From JAYRZB01 sp041916675 (GTDB lineage Bacteria; Pseudomonadota; Alphaproteobacteria; Rhizobiales; Devosiaceae), in contig JAYRZB010000007.1 in NCBI GenBank assembly GCA_041916675.1, positions 62,001 through 126,000 on the forward strand: 64,000 nt of DNA, given 5' to 3'. This document shows positions 16,012 through 24,689 of this stretch, one piece after another. The position numbers were made by a program, and so were the translations under genes. Position 1 is the stretch's first letter. Every line of letters starts with the position of its first letter. The notes beneath the pieces were generated by a model that was not told the DNA's origin, made no database searches, and was given only the letters and a program-made list of their open reading frames with translations.

Positions 16012-18396
16012 ATGCGCTTTTCCGATCTGTCGATCCGCACCAAGCTGCTGGTGGGACCGGGCCTTTTGTGCGCGGTAGCGATCACCATCATCATGGCCGG
16101 GGGCATGACCTCGACCTATCAGTCCGTCGGCCAGGCCGCCGCAGAACGGTCCGAGGGCCTGGTGGAAAGTTATGCCAGCGAAATCTCGGCCATGATCGCG
16201 GGACCCATCGCTGCGGCGCGCAACAATGGTATCGCGGTTGAAGGCCTGCTGACGGCCGGCATGACCAATCGCGATGCCATTGGCAAGCTGATCGAACATT
16301 CCGTCCAGTCACACCCCGATGTCTTCGGGCAGACCATTGTGTTCGAGCCCAACGCGCTCGACGGCAATGATGCGGCCGCCACCGCCCACCCCTATTCGGA
16401 TGCCTCGGGGCGCTTCGTGCCCTATTTCTACCAGGTCGGCGGCGGCAAAATCGGCTTTGACAGGCTGATCATGACCAAGGAAGCCGGCATCGAGTCCTGG
16501 TATGATAAGCCTCTGGCCGCCAATCGCGACACCATGACCGCGCCCTATCTTTATCCGGTCGATGGCAAAGATGTGCTCATGGTCTCGATGGTGGCCATGG
16601 TGCGCAAGGACGGCAAGCCGATCGGGGTGTCCACTTCCGATATCGGCCTGACCGCCGTGTCCGAAATGGTTTCGCAACTGCGTCCCTTCGGCACCGGCAC
16701 GGTGTCCCTGGTGGGCAATGACGGCTCATGGCTGGCCAATGCCGATCCGGCCCTCTTGGGCAAGCCGGTGGAAGACGGCACGGTCAAATCGCTTCTGGCC
16801 GGCCTTGGCGATGGCCCCACCGCCCCGGTCGACAGCGTCGATGCATCGGGGGTCGCGCTGCGCCACATTGCCATTCCGGTCAGGTTCGACGGGCTTGAGG
16901 AAAGCTGGAGCCTGATCATGTCGGTGCCGGTGGCCACTCTGACCGCCAGCGCCGATCAGGTGCGCAATCTGATGATTCCGGTGGCGATCATCATCCTCGG
17001 CGTGTTGCTGGCGGTGGTTTATTTCTTTGCCCGTCTGCTCTCCAAGCCAATCGGCAACATGACCAGCGTCATGCGCAAGCTGGCGGCAGGGGATTTTTCG
17101 GTCGAGGTGCCCTATGCCAGTCGTGGCGACGAAATCGGCGCCATGGCTCAAGCGGTTGGCGTGTTCAAGGAGAACGGGGCCAAGGTGGCGCAGATGACCG
17201 AGGCCGAGGCGGCCCGCATCATTTCGGCCCAGGCCGAGCGCACCCGCATGATGGCGGAACTGCAGACCGCTTTCGGCAATGTGGTCGATGCCGCCATTGC
17301 CGGAGATTTCTCGCATCGGGTCGAAATCGAATTTGCCGATGCCGAGCTCAATGCCCTGGCAGGGTCGATCAACAACCTGGTCGAAACGGTGGATCGCGGC
17401 ATCGGCGAAACCGGCACCGTGCTGGCGGCGCTGGCCAATACCGATCTCACCCAGCGCATGCAGGGCGACTATCAGGGCGCTCTCGGCCGCCTCAAGGACG
17501 ATACCAACGCGGTGGCCGACAAGCTCACCGATGTGGTGCAGAACCTGCGCCTGACTTCGCGCGCCCTCAAGGTGGCCACCGGCGAGATTTTGTCGGGCGC
17601 CAACGATCTGTCCGAACGCACCACCAAGCAGGCGGCCACCATCGAGGAAACCTCGGCGGCCATGGAACAGCTGGCCACAACCGTGCTGCAGAATGCGTCG
17701 CGGGCCCGCGATGCTTCGGCCAATTCCGACGCGGTCACCCACACCGCCGAACAGTCCGGTGCTGTCATGGCGCGCGCCACCGAGGCGATGGAGGCCATCA
17801 CCACCTCGTCGGGCAAGATCTCCAACATCATCGGCCTGATCGATGATATCGCCTTCCAGACCAACCTCCTGGCGCTGAACGCGTCTGTGGAAGCGGCGCG
17901 TGCGGGCGAAGCCGGCAAGGGTTTTGCCGTGGTTGCCGTTGAAGTGCGGCGTCTTGCTCAATCGGCGGCCGAGGCATCCAAGGAGATCAAGGTGCTGATC
18001 GACCAGAGCGCGGGCGAAGTGCGCGGCGGCTCCCAATTGGTCATCGAGGCGGCAGAAAAGCTGCAGGCCATGCTGGCTGGAGCCCGGGCCAATAACGAAC
18101 TCATCGAATCCATCGCCCGCGAAAGCCAGGCCCAGGCCTCGGCCATCGAAGAGGTCAATGTTGCTGTCCGGCAGATGGATGAGATGACCCAGCACAATGC
18201 CGCGCTGGTGGAACAGACCAATGCGGCCATCGAACAGACCGAGGGCCAGGCAGCATCGCTTGATCGCATCGTTGATATTTTCGTCGTCCCGGCAGGGCGG
18301 GATGCGGCGGCGCCCGTGTCGCGCCCCCGGCCGCCCGCCAAGGCGTACCAGACACAGGGCAATGCCGCCGTCGCCCAGGAGTGGTCCGAATTCTAG
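16012..18396 (+). CDS. Methyl-accepting chemotaxis protein with Cache-type sensor
   Basis: 794 residues from the ATG at 16012, which has a GGGGG site about 6 bases upstream; an ATG 18 bases earlier is also possible. First membrane helix near residues 12-32, a periplasmic dCache-like domain of about 280 residues (PYLYPVDGKDVLMVSMVAMV, IGVSTSDIGL), and a second helix near 318-345. A HAMP domain follows, then a second HAMP-like helical segment (GNVVDAAIAGDFSHRVEI). The signalling tip is FQTNLLALNASVEAARAGEA near 615. The C terminus is EWSEF after a Pro-rich linker, which fits a CheR/CheB-tethering pentapeptide. Cache domains often bind amino or organic acids; the ligand is unknown. Confidence 0.93.
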   Translation: MRFSDLSIRTKLLVGPGLLCAVAITIIMAGGMTSTYQSVGQAAAERSEGLVESYASEISAMIAGPIAAARNNGIAVEGLLTAGMTNRDAIGKLIEHSVQSHPDVFGQTIVFEPNALDGNDAAATAHPYSDASGRFVPYFYQVGGGKIGFDRLIMTKEAGIESWYDKPLAANRDTMTAPYLYPVDGKDVLMVSMVAMVRKDGKPIGVSTSDIGLTAVSEMVSQLRPFGTGTVSLVGNDGSWLANADPALLGKPVEDGTVKSLLAGLGDGPTAPVDSVDASGVALRHIAIPVRFDGLEESWSLIMSVPVATLTASADQVRNLMIPVAIIILGVLLAVVYFFARLLSKPIGNMTSVMRKLAAGDFSVEVPYASRGDEIGAMAQAVGVFKENGAKVAQMTEAEAARIISAQAERTRMMAELQTAFGNVVDAAIAGDFSHRVEIEFADAELNALAGSINNLVETVDRGIGETGTVLAALANTDLTQRMQGDYQGALGRLKDDTNAVADKLTDVVQNLRLTSRALKVATGEILSGANDLSERTTKQAATIEETSAAMEQLATTVLQNASRARDASANSDAVTHTAEQSGAVMARATEAMEAITTSSGKISNIIGLIDDIAFQTNLLALNASVEAARAGEAGKGFAVVAVEVRRLAQSAAEASKEIKVLIDQSAGEVRGGSQLVIEAAEKLQAMLAGARANNELIESIARESQAQASAIEEVNVAVRQMDEMTQHNAALVEQTNAAIEQTEGQAASLDRIVDIFVVPAGRDAAAPVSRPRPPAKAYQTQGNAAVAQEWSEF

Positions 18397-18532
18397 CCGC
18401 GGCCCTGCCGCATCCTGCCAGGCGGGCGGCCATAAATCCTCGTTAAGGGTTGATGGATAGCCTGCCTGCCAGAGGTTTAGTCATTTCAGCTGTCCGGCGC
18501 GTCATCGCAGCCGAACCACAGGGGCTTAAACA

Positions 18533-20827
18533 ATGCCGAAACTGAATTTACGGCTTCGCGGGAAAATCCTTGCCATCGCAGCTTCCGCACTGGCGGGCCT
18601 TGGGTTGATCGCGGCCATTTACTTTTACCAGAACGACAAGATTGTCACCGCCACCGCCCTCGAAAGGCAGGCGGCTGCCCATGCGCAGCTGTTCTCCGAT
18701 ATCAGCTATAATACCGAGGCTTTGCTGAGCCAGGCCCGCGACTTCATGATCTCGCCGAGCCAGGGCGCCATCGACAGCCTCAAGGCCAGCGCCGATGCGC
18801 TCAAGGCGTCGACCGAAGCCGACATTGACGAGCCTGAAATCCGCGCCGCCCTGCTCGAACTGCCCACCGCCATTGATCAGGTGATTGCTACCGTTTCAGC
18901 CCTCGGCTTTGACGACAAGACCGGTATGCGGGGTACGCTCAATGCGGCCTCCGCCGAGCTCGACAAGGCAGTGACCACCGCCATGGCTTCGGGCATGAAC
19001 CTCAATACCATCTACACCCAGACCCTGCTGCTGCGCGAGCACGAGAAGAATTTCCTGCTCACCCGCAATGCCAAGCAGGTCAGCAATTTTTCCGATACCA
19101 CCGTCAAGTTTGCCACCGAGCTGAGCAAGAGCTTCATGCCCAAGGACAAGCAGCAGGCGATCCTGGCGCTGGTGGATACCTATACCACCGGCTTCAGCGC
19201 CTTTGTCTCGGGCGACCAGGCCATGCAGTCGGCGCGTTCGCAGCTGGTCAGCAAGGTCGGTGCCGCCCTGACCCTGGTCAAAGCCCAGCGCGAGGTTGCC
19301 GTGGCCTCCGGGGTTGAAGCCAAGGCGACGCTCACCCGCGAAAGCGATGCGCTGACCGGGGCGTTCGTTCTGGCCTTCGCCGCGGCTGCCCTGCTCTCGC
19401 TTACCCTGTCGCTGATGATCGGGCGCTCGATCGAACGGCCGATTTCACGGCTCAATGCCTATATGCGGTCGCTGGCCGAAGGCGAGATGGACAAGGATGT
19501 GCCTTTTACTGCCCGCCGCGACGAGATCGGGGAAATGGCCCGCACCGTCGAAGTCTTCCGGCAGAACAGCATGAAAATGCTCGACATGACCGCCGAGGAG
19601 CGCGCCGGGTCCGAGCAGCGCCGTGCCGACCGGGCGCGCATGATGCAGGATTTGCAGCGCGCCTTTGGCGAAGTGGTCGATGCCGCCATTGGCGGAGATT
19701 TCTCCAAACGCGTGCGCGCCGAATTCCCTGATCAGGAGCTCAATGTGCTGGCGCGCAGCGTCAACAAGCTGGTTGAAACCGTTGACCGCGGCCTGGATGA
19801 AACCGGCCATGTGCTGGCTGCGCTGGCCGAAACCGACCTCACCCACCGGGTCGAGGGGAACTATGAAGGCGCCTTTGCCAAGCTCAAGGACGATACCAAC
19901 CGCGTCGCCGACAAGCTCACCGATATCGTCATGCAGCTGCGCGGCACCTCGCGCTCGCTCAAGACTGCGACCGGCGAATTGCTGACCGGGGCCAACGATC
20001 TGTCGGGCCGCACCACCAAGCAGGCCGCCACCATCGAGGAAACCTCGGCCACTATGGAACAGCTGGCCGCAACCGTACACGACAACGCGGCGCGCGCCCA
20101 GGATGCTTCGGCCAATGCCGGTGGCGTCACCCGCACCGCCGAAGAGGGCGGGGTGGTGATGCAGAAGGCCAATGCGGCCATGGACCGGATCAAGACCTCG
20201 TCGGAAAAGATTTCCAATATCATCGGCATGATCGATGATATCGCCTTCCAGACCAATCTGCTGGCGCTCAACGCTTCAGTGGAAGCGGCCCGTGCCGGGG
20301 AAGCCGGCAAGGGCTTTGCCGTGGTCGCGGTCGAAGTACGGCGTCTGGCCCAGTCGGCCGCCCAGGCTTCGGCCGAGGTCAAGGTTCTGATCGAACAGAG
20401 CGCCGACGAAGTGCGCGGCGGCTCGCGTCTGGTGTCCGATGCCGCCGCCAAGCTGTCGCAGATGGTGGAGGCCGCCCGCGCCAACAATGCGCTGATCGAT
20501 GCCATTGCCGCCCAGAGCCGCGAGCAGGCCTCGTCAATCGAAGAGGTCAATACCGCCGTCCGCCAGATGGACGAGATGACCCAGCACAATGCCGCCCTTG
20601 TCGAGCAGACCAACGCCGCCATCGAGCAGACCGAGGCACAGGCGACCGAACTCGACCGCATCGTTGAGGTGTTCACCCTCGATCAGGCCGCTGCGGTTGC
20701 GGTCGCGGCTCCGCCCAGCGGGCTGGTGGGGGGCATCAAGAGCCTGCAGGCCAAGGTCAAATCGGCGGCCCGTTCCTATCTCAGCCACGGCAATGCTGCG
20801 GTCGACAAGGAATGGTCCGAGTTCTAG
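18533..20827 (+). CDS. Methyl-accepting chemotaxis protein with HBM-type helical sensor
   Basis: 764 residues. Membrane helices lie near 12-30 and 278-302. The periplasmic part is all-helical and contains LREHEKNFLLTRN near 166, which resembles the double four-helix-bundle (HBM) sensors that bind organic acids. A HAMP and a second HAMP-like unit follow. From about residue 385 to the end the protein closely repeats the upstream receptor, including the tip FQTNLLALNASVEAARAGEA and the final EWSEF. The two receptors therefore share a signalling half but differ entirely in sensor. Starts 136 bases after the first receptor. Confidence 0.93.
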   Translation: MPKLNLRLRGKILAIAASALAGLGLIAAIYFYQNDKIVTATALERQAAAHAQLFSDISYNTEALLSQARDFMISPSQGAIDSLKASADALKASTEADIDEPEIRAALLELPTAIDQVIATVSALGFDDKTGMRGTLNAASAELDKAVTTAMASGMNLNTIYTQTLLLREHEKNFLLTRNAKQVSNFSDTTVKFATELSKSFMPKDKQQAILALVDTYTTGFSAFVSGDQAMQSARSQLVSKVGAALTLVKAQREVAVASGVEAKATLTRESDALTGAFVLAFAAAALLSLTLSLMIGRSIERPISRLNAYMRSLAEGEMDKDVPFTARRDEIGEMARTVEVFRQNSMKMLDMTAEERAGSEQRRADRARMMQDLQRAFGEVVDAAIGGDFSKRVRAEFPDQELNVLARSVNKLVETVDRGLDETGHVLAALAETDLTHRVEGNYEGAFAKLKDDTNRVADKLTDIVMQLRGTSRSLKTATGELLTGANDLSGRTTKQAATIEETSATMEQLAATVHDNAARAQDASANAGGVTRTAEEGGVVMQKANAAMDRIKTSSEKISNIIGMIDDIAFQTNLLALNASVEAARAGEAGKGFAVVAVEVRRLAQSAAQASAEVKVLIEQSADEVRGGSRLVSDAAAKLSQMVEAARANNALIDAIAAQSREQASSIEEVNTAVRQMDEMTQHNAALVEQTNAAIEQTEAQATELDRIVEVFTLDQAAAVAVAAPPSGLVGGIKSLQAKVKSAARSYLSHGNAAVDKEWSEF

Positions 20828-20836
20828 CGGCCTAAA

Positions 20837-21262
20837 TCAGTTGTGCTCGTCGGGCAGACCGGGCAGGGGCAGGAAATCCACCCCATCCTCGATCAGGCCC
20901 GCCACATCCTCGCGCGTGGCTTCGCCATAGATGCCGCGCGCCGGGGCTTCCTCGAAATGGATGCGCCGGGCTTCTTCGGCAAAGCGGTCCCCCACATAGT
21001 CGGCTTCGCTCGTCACCTTCTCGCGCAGCGCCCGCATGATGTCGCGCAGTTTGGCTTGGTCGGGCCGTCCAGCCGAGAACGAGGCCGTCTCGGCCCTGGG
21101 CTGGGCCACTGCCGGGGCCATCAGCGCTTTTTGCACGTCCGAAGAGGCGCAGACCGGGCAGGTCACCAGCCCGCGCGCCTGCTGGTCGGCAAAGGCGTCC
21201 GAACTCCCGAACCAGCCGTCAAAGCCATGGGCGTTGTTGCAGGTCAGCGCATAATGGATCAT
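20837..21262 (-). CDS. DUF1178 family protein
   Basis: 141 residues. The family pattern is clear: MIHYALTCNNAHGFDGWFGS at the start and a CPVCASSDVQKALMAP segment near residue 36, where three or four cysteines probably bind zinc, then a polar linker and a helical C-terminal half (LREKVTSEADYVGDRFAEEA, then EDGVDFLPLPGLP). Conserved in alphaproteobacteria next to a Nit-type hydrolase and a glutaredoxin, as here; its start overlaps the hydrolase's stop. Function unknown. Confidence 0.88.
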   Translation of the reverse strand: MIHYALTCNNAHGFDGWFGSSDAFADQQARGLVTCPVCASSDVQKALMAPAVAQPRAETASFSAGRPDQAKLRDIMRALREKVTSEADYVGDRFAEEARRIHFEEAPARGIYGEATREDVAGLIEDGVDFLPLPGLPDEHN

Positions 21263-22092
21263 GCCGGGTCTCCCGGCAGGCGGAAGGGGCGCGTATTGGC
21301 CAGCGCCGGCACCCGGCCGCGCACGTCCTCGATCCGGCTGCGCTCGAAATCGGCAAAGATCACACCGGGTTCATCGCCATCGATTTCGGCCAGCACCGTG
21401 CCCCAGGGGTCGATGATCAGCGAATGGCCATAGGTTGCGCGCCCGTTCTGGTGCGCACCGCCCTGGGCGGCCGCAATCACATAGCAGCCCGTCTCGATGG
21501 CGCGGGCCCGCAACAGCGTGTGCCAGTGCGCCTGGCCGGTCGGCACGGTAAAGGCCGCCGGCACGGCCAGCACCTCGGCCCCGGCTTCGGCCAGCGCGTG
21601 ATAAAGCAGGGGAAAGCGCATGTCATAGCAGATCGACATGCCAAACCGCACCCCGCCGGCCTCGGCCACCACCGCCGTTTCGCCGCCCCGATAGGTCAGG
21701 CTTTCGCGATAATCGCGCAGGCCGGGCAAGCTGGCATCGAACAGGTGAATCTTGTCATAGCGGGCAACGATCTGGCCTTGAGGATCGAACAGGATCGAAC
21801 GATTGGCATATTTGCCATCGTCCAGCGCCACCGCCAGCGATCCTAAATGCAGGTGCACCCCATGTGTCCGGGCCATGCCGGCCACCCGGGCGATGGCGCT
21901 GTTATGGGCAAAGCCTTCGGCAACGCCGGCCAGTTGCTGGGCGTTTTCGGCAAACACCACGGTGACTTCCGGGCTCAGGATATACTGCGCACCGCCCCGT
22001 GCCGCCTCGGCCACCAGGGCTTCGAGCGCATCAAGGTTGGGCCCGGGCGCAGTGCCCGAGCGCATCTGGATGGCGGCAAGGCGCATGGCCAC
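21259..22092 (-). CDS. Carbon-nitrogen hydrolase, Nit1-type amidase
   Basis: 277 residues, a single nitrilase-superfamily domain. The catalytic triad is visible: Glu in YILSPEVTVVF near 41, Lys in RYDKIHLFDA near 113, and Cys in FGMSICYDMRFPLLY near 150. Motifs and length fit the Nit1 branch, whose members hydrolyse deaminated glutathione, a faulty transaminase product. The adjacent glutaredoxin gene, one base upstream, supports a link to glutathione metabolism. Other amide substrates remain possible. Confidence 0.87.
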   Translation of the reverse strand: MAMRLAAIQMRSGTAPGPNLDALEALVAEAARGGAQYILSPEVTVVFAENAQQLAGVAEGFAHNSAIARVAGMARTHGVHLHLGSLAVALDDGKYANRSILFDPQGQIVARYDKIHLFDASLPGLRDYRESLTYRGGETAVVAEAGGVRFGMSICYDMRFPLLYHALAEAGAEVLAVPAAFTVPTGQAHWHTLLRARAIETGCYVIAAAQGGAHQNGRATYGHSLIIDPWGTVLAEIDGDEPGVIFADFERSRIEDVRGRVPALANTRPFRLPGDPA

Positions 22093-22347
22093 TCAGTGCG
22101 CCAGAAGCGGGTCGAGCTTGCCCTGCCGGTCAAGCGCGGCCATGTCGTCATAGCCGCCCACATGGGTCTCGCCGATAAAGATCTGCGGCACGGTGCGGCG
22201 GCCATGGGCGCGCTCGGTCATGGCGGCGCGCAGGTCGGGGTCGAGCACGGTGATTTCGTGATACTGAACACCCTTTTCGGCCAGCAGCGACTTGGCGGCG
22301 TGGCAATAGGGGCAGGTGGGGGTGGTGTAGATTTCAACCTTGGCCAT
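22093..22347 (-). CDS. grxC: Glutaredoxin 3
   Basis: 84 residues. Active site TPTCPYCHAAKSLL near residues 9-20 is the dithiol CPYC form. TVPQIFIGETHVGGYDD carries the conserved cis-Pro and glutathione-binding segment. It reduces disulfides with glutathione as donor. Directly followed by the Nit1-type amidase gene and preceded by the ComF gene, all on the same strand. Confidence 0.93.
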   Translation of the reverse strand: MAKVEIYTTPTCPYCHAAKSLLAEKGVQYHEITVLDPDLRAAMTERAHGRRTVPQIFIGETHVGGYDDMAALDRQGKLDPLLAH

Positions 22348-22373
22348 CTTGGCATCCCATCTTGATCAAGCCC

Positions 22374-23165
22374 TTATATGGTCAGCTCGGCGCCGATGAC
22401 AACGCGTGCAAAAGAGATCACATCGATTTTATTCACTCCCGCCTTGCGCAACACCCGGGTGATGGCCTCAACCGTGGCCCCGGTGGTGATCACATCATCG
22501 ACCAGCACCACGTTGCGGCCCCTGAGCCGCCCCAGCGTATCGGGATGGGCCGCGAAGGCCCCCGCCACATTGCTGGCGCGCTGGCTGGCCGTCAGCCCCA
22601 CCTGCTGGCGGGTCGGCCTGACCCGGCGCACCAGCAGCGGATCGACCCTGAGCCCGGTTTCGGTGCCTAGCGCCCGCGCCAGTTCGATCGATTGATTGTA
22701 TCGCCGGGTGAACTGCCTGGTGCGATGCAGCGGCACCGGCACCAGCAGCGGCCCCTCGGCCCACAGGGTCCGCCCCGCGGCGGCCATCAGCCGGGCACAG
22801 AAGCGGGCCAGTTCGGGGTGGTCGCCATATTTGAGCCGGCTCACCAGGGCCCGCGCCAGCTCGTTGTAGAGCACCGCCGAGCGCGCCCGCTCAAACGGCG
22901 GGGGATTGGCGATGGCTTCGGCCGACAGGGCATCCGGCCCGATTGGCACCGCAAAGGGCAGCCCCAGCCGCGCGCAAAGCGGTTCGGTGATCGGGCGCAG
23001 CTTTGCAAAACAGGGGCCGCAAAGGCCATCATGGCTGGCCACCGGGGCGCTGCAATGGATGCAGACCGGGGGATAGAGCTGGTCGAGCAGCGCGGTTCCG
23101 GCCCGGCGCAACACCACGGCGGTCCGGCGTCCGGCGGTTTTGACAAGCGCTCCAGCCCTCTGCAT
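22374..23165 (-). CDS. ComF family phosphoribosyltransferase-like protein
   Basis: 263 residues from the ATG at 23165; a start 45 bases earlier would run into the control region of the divergent gene at 23201. An N-terminal zinc-finger-like pair (CIHCSAPV and CGPCFAKL, residues about 34-55) is followed by a PRPP-binding loop NVVLVDDVITTGAT near 220. ComF proteins take part in DNA uptake in naturally competent bacteria. Many Gram-negatives keep the gene without other competence genes, so DNA uptake is not implied here. Confidence 0.9.
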   Translation of the reverse strand: MQRAGALVKTAGRRTAVVLRRAGTALLDQLYPPVCIHCSAPVASHDGLCGPCFAKLRPITEPLCARLGLPFAVPIGPDALSAEAIANPPPFERARSAVLYNELARALVSRLKYGDHPELARFCARLMAAAGRTLWAEGPLLVPVPLHRTRQFTRRYNQSIELARALGTETGLRVDPLLVRRVRPTRQQVGLTASQRASNVAGAFAAHPDTLGRLRGRNVVLVDDVITTGATVEAITRVLRKAGVNKIDVISFARVVIGAELTI

Positions 23166-23200
23166 AAGAGCATCCTGCCACAACCGGTCCGCCTCGCCAA

Positions 23201-24061
23201 ATGCTGCCACCCAAGACGTTCGATCGCGACCAGATTGCCCGCAACCTGGCCCGGCGGCAGACGCCCGATGCCGATTTCGTCACCCCGCTGGTGCTTGAGG
23301 ACCTGGCCGACCGGCTGCTGACCGTCACCCGCACCATTGGCAAGGCAGCGATCCTGGCCCCCGATGCCAGCGCCCTGCCGCAGGACCTGTCGACCAGGAA
23401 CGGCCCCTTCCCGGTCACCCGCATTGCCACCGTGCTGGCCTCGCCCGGCGTCGAACTGGTTGATCCGGAGGCTCTCAGCCTGCCCCAAACCGGTTACGAC
23501 CTGATTGTGTCCGTGCTTGATCTGCAGGTGATCAACGATGTGCCGGGGTTCCTGAGCCGCGTGCGCGCCCATCTGGCTCCTGATGGGCTGTTCCTGGCGG
23601 CATTTTTGGGCGGTTTAACGCTGACCGAACTGCGCCAGGCTTTTCTTTCTGCCGATGCGCAAATCCTCGACGGTGCCTTTGCCCGGGTCGCCCCCTTCAT
23701 CCAGCTCGGCGATGCCGGCGGGCTGATGCAGCGGGCCGGCTTTGCCCTGCCGGTCACCGATGTGGAAAACCACACCGTGCGCTATGCCGATGCCCTCGCC
23801 CTGATGCGCGACCTCAAAGCGATCGGTGCCTCCAACCCGCTGGCCGAGCGGCCCGCGCGACCGGCGCGTCCGGTGCTGCTGGCGGCCGCCGCGGCGGCCT
23901 ATGCAGAAATTGCCGGCGATCTCGACGGGCGCGTGCGCGCTACGCTCGAAATCGTCTGGCTGTCCGGCTGGGCCCCACACGAAAGCCAGCAGAAACCTCT
24001 GGCCCCCGGCAGCGCCAAGGTCAGCCTCAAATCAGTGCTGGGCGATAAGGCTGGCGGCTAA
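23201..24061 (+). CDS. SAM methyltransferase-fold protein, NDUFAF5-like
   Basis: 286 residues. The N terminus (FDRDQIARNLARRQ) and DFVTPLVLEDLADRLLTVTR match the alphaproteobacterial relatives of mitochondrial complex I assembly factor NDUFAF5, which hydroxylates an arginine of a complex I subunit despite its methyltransferase fold. The glycine-rich motif I is weak here (residues about 45-55), so SAM binding is uncertain. The segment GYDLIVSVLDLQVINDVPGFL is the typical motif II/III region. Stop overlaps that of the convergent pilin gene by 4 bases. Confidence 0.8.
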   Translation: MLPPKTFDRDQIARNLARRQTPDADFVTPLVLEDLADRLLTVTRTIGKAAILAPDASALPQDLSTRNGPFPVTRIATVLASPGVELVDPEALSLPQTGYDLIVSVLDLQVINDVPGFLSRVRAHLAPDGLFLAAFLGGLTLTELRQAFLSADAQILDGAFARVAPFIQLGDAGGLMQRAGFALPVTDVENHTVRYADALALMRDLKAIGASNPLAERPARPARPVLLAAAAAAYAEIAGDLDGRVRATLEIVWLSGWAPHESQQKPLAPGSAKVSLKSVLGDKAGG

Positions 24062-24255
24062 AGCGCGTTCGAGGCCGCGCTCAGGGCGTTGTTGCTGGTA
24101 TTGGATACCATGTTGAACATGTTCGACATCGAGCCTGAGGTAAACATCATGGCGCCGATCACTGACACGGCGATCAGGGCCGCGATCAGGGCATATTCCA
24201 TTGCCGTGGCACCGCTGTCGTCATGGATAAACCGGCCAAGGGTTCTGCCAAGCAT
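24058..24255 (-). CDS. Flp family type IVb pilin
   Basis: 65 residues from the ATG at 24255. After a short basic leader comes the prepilin peptidase site and hydrophobic helix DSGATAMEYALIAALIAVSV, with Glu at +5 and Tyr at +6 as in Flp/Fap pilins. Cleavage should follow the Gly. No tad/cpa assembly genes, prepilin peptidase or pseudopilin are in the window, so this is an orphan pilin, perhaps used by a tad locus elsewhere. The tail is Ser/Asn-rich (MSNMFNMVSNTSNNALSAA). Confidence 0.9.
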   Translation of the reverse strand: MLGRTLGRFIHDDSGATAMEYALIAALIAVSVIGAMMFTSGSMSNMFNMVSNTSNNALSAASNAL

Positions 24256-24281
24256 TTTGCCTCGAACTTCCTGTTCTTTTC

Positions 24282-24689
24282 TCACAACAGATCGCAAAGA
24301 CTGGCGATCAGCGGCTCGTCGGCGGGCGGCATGGGATAGTCCCGCAGGGCTTGTGGCCTGACCCACTTGAGCGCCTGGTGCTCTTTGGCATGCGGTTGCC
24401 CCTGCCACTTCCGGCAGACGTAGAGTGGCATCAATAAATGAAAGTTTTCGTAAGAATGACTGACGAAACTGAGCGGGGCCAGACAGGCTTGCTTGGTCGA
24501 AATACCCAGTTCTTCTTCCAGTTCGCGGATCAATGCCGCCTCAGGACTTTCCCCCGCCTCGATCTTGCCCCCCGGAAACTCCCAAAGCCCGGCGAAGGTC
24601 TTGTTCTCCGGCCGCTGGGCGATCAGAACGCGGCGGTCGGCATCGACCAGCGCGCAGGCCACGACAAGGAGTATCTTCTGCGCGCTCAT
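24282..24689 (-). CDS. mutT: 8-oxo-dGTP diphosphatase MutT
   Basis: 135 residues from the ATG at 24689, which overlaps the stop of the upstream GNAT gene (ATGA). The Nudix box is complete: GGKIEAGESPEAALIRELEE followed by ELGI. Preceding residues (VLIAQRPENKTFAGLWEFPG) are typical of MutT. It clears oxidised dGTP so it is not built into DNA. Alternative Nudix substrates cannot be ruled out by sequence alone. Confidence 0.9.
   Translation of the reverse strand: MSAQKILLVVACALVDADRRVLIAQRPENKTFAGLWEFPGGKIEAGESPEAALIRELEEELGISTKQACLAPLSFVSHSYENFHLLMPLYVCRKWQGQPHAKEHQALKWVRPQALRDYPMPPADEPLIASLCDLL

Noticed and set aside
22374..23165. Natural competence inferred from the comF-like gene and the orphan pilin
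   Set aside because: ComF homologues are common in non-competent bacteria, Flp pilins belong to tad rather than uptake pili, and no comEA, comEC or dprA gene is in the window.
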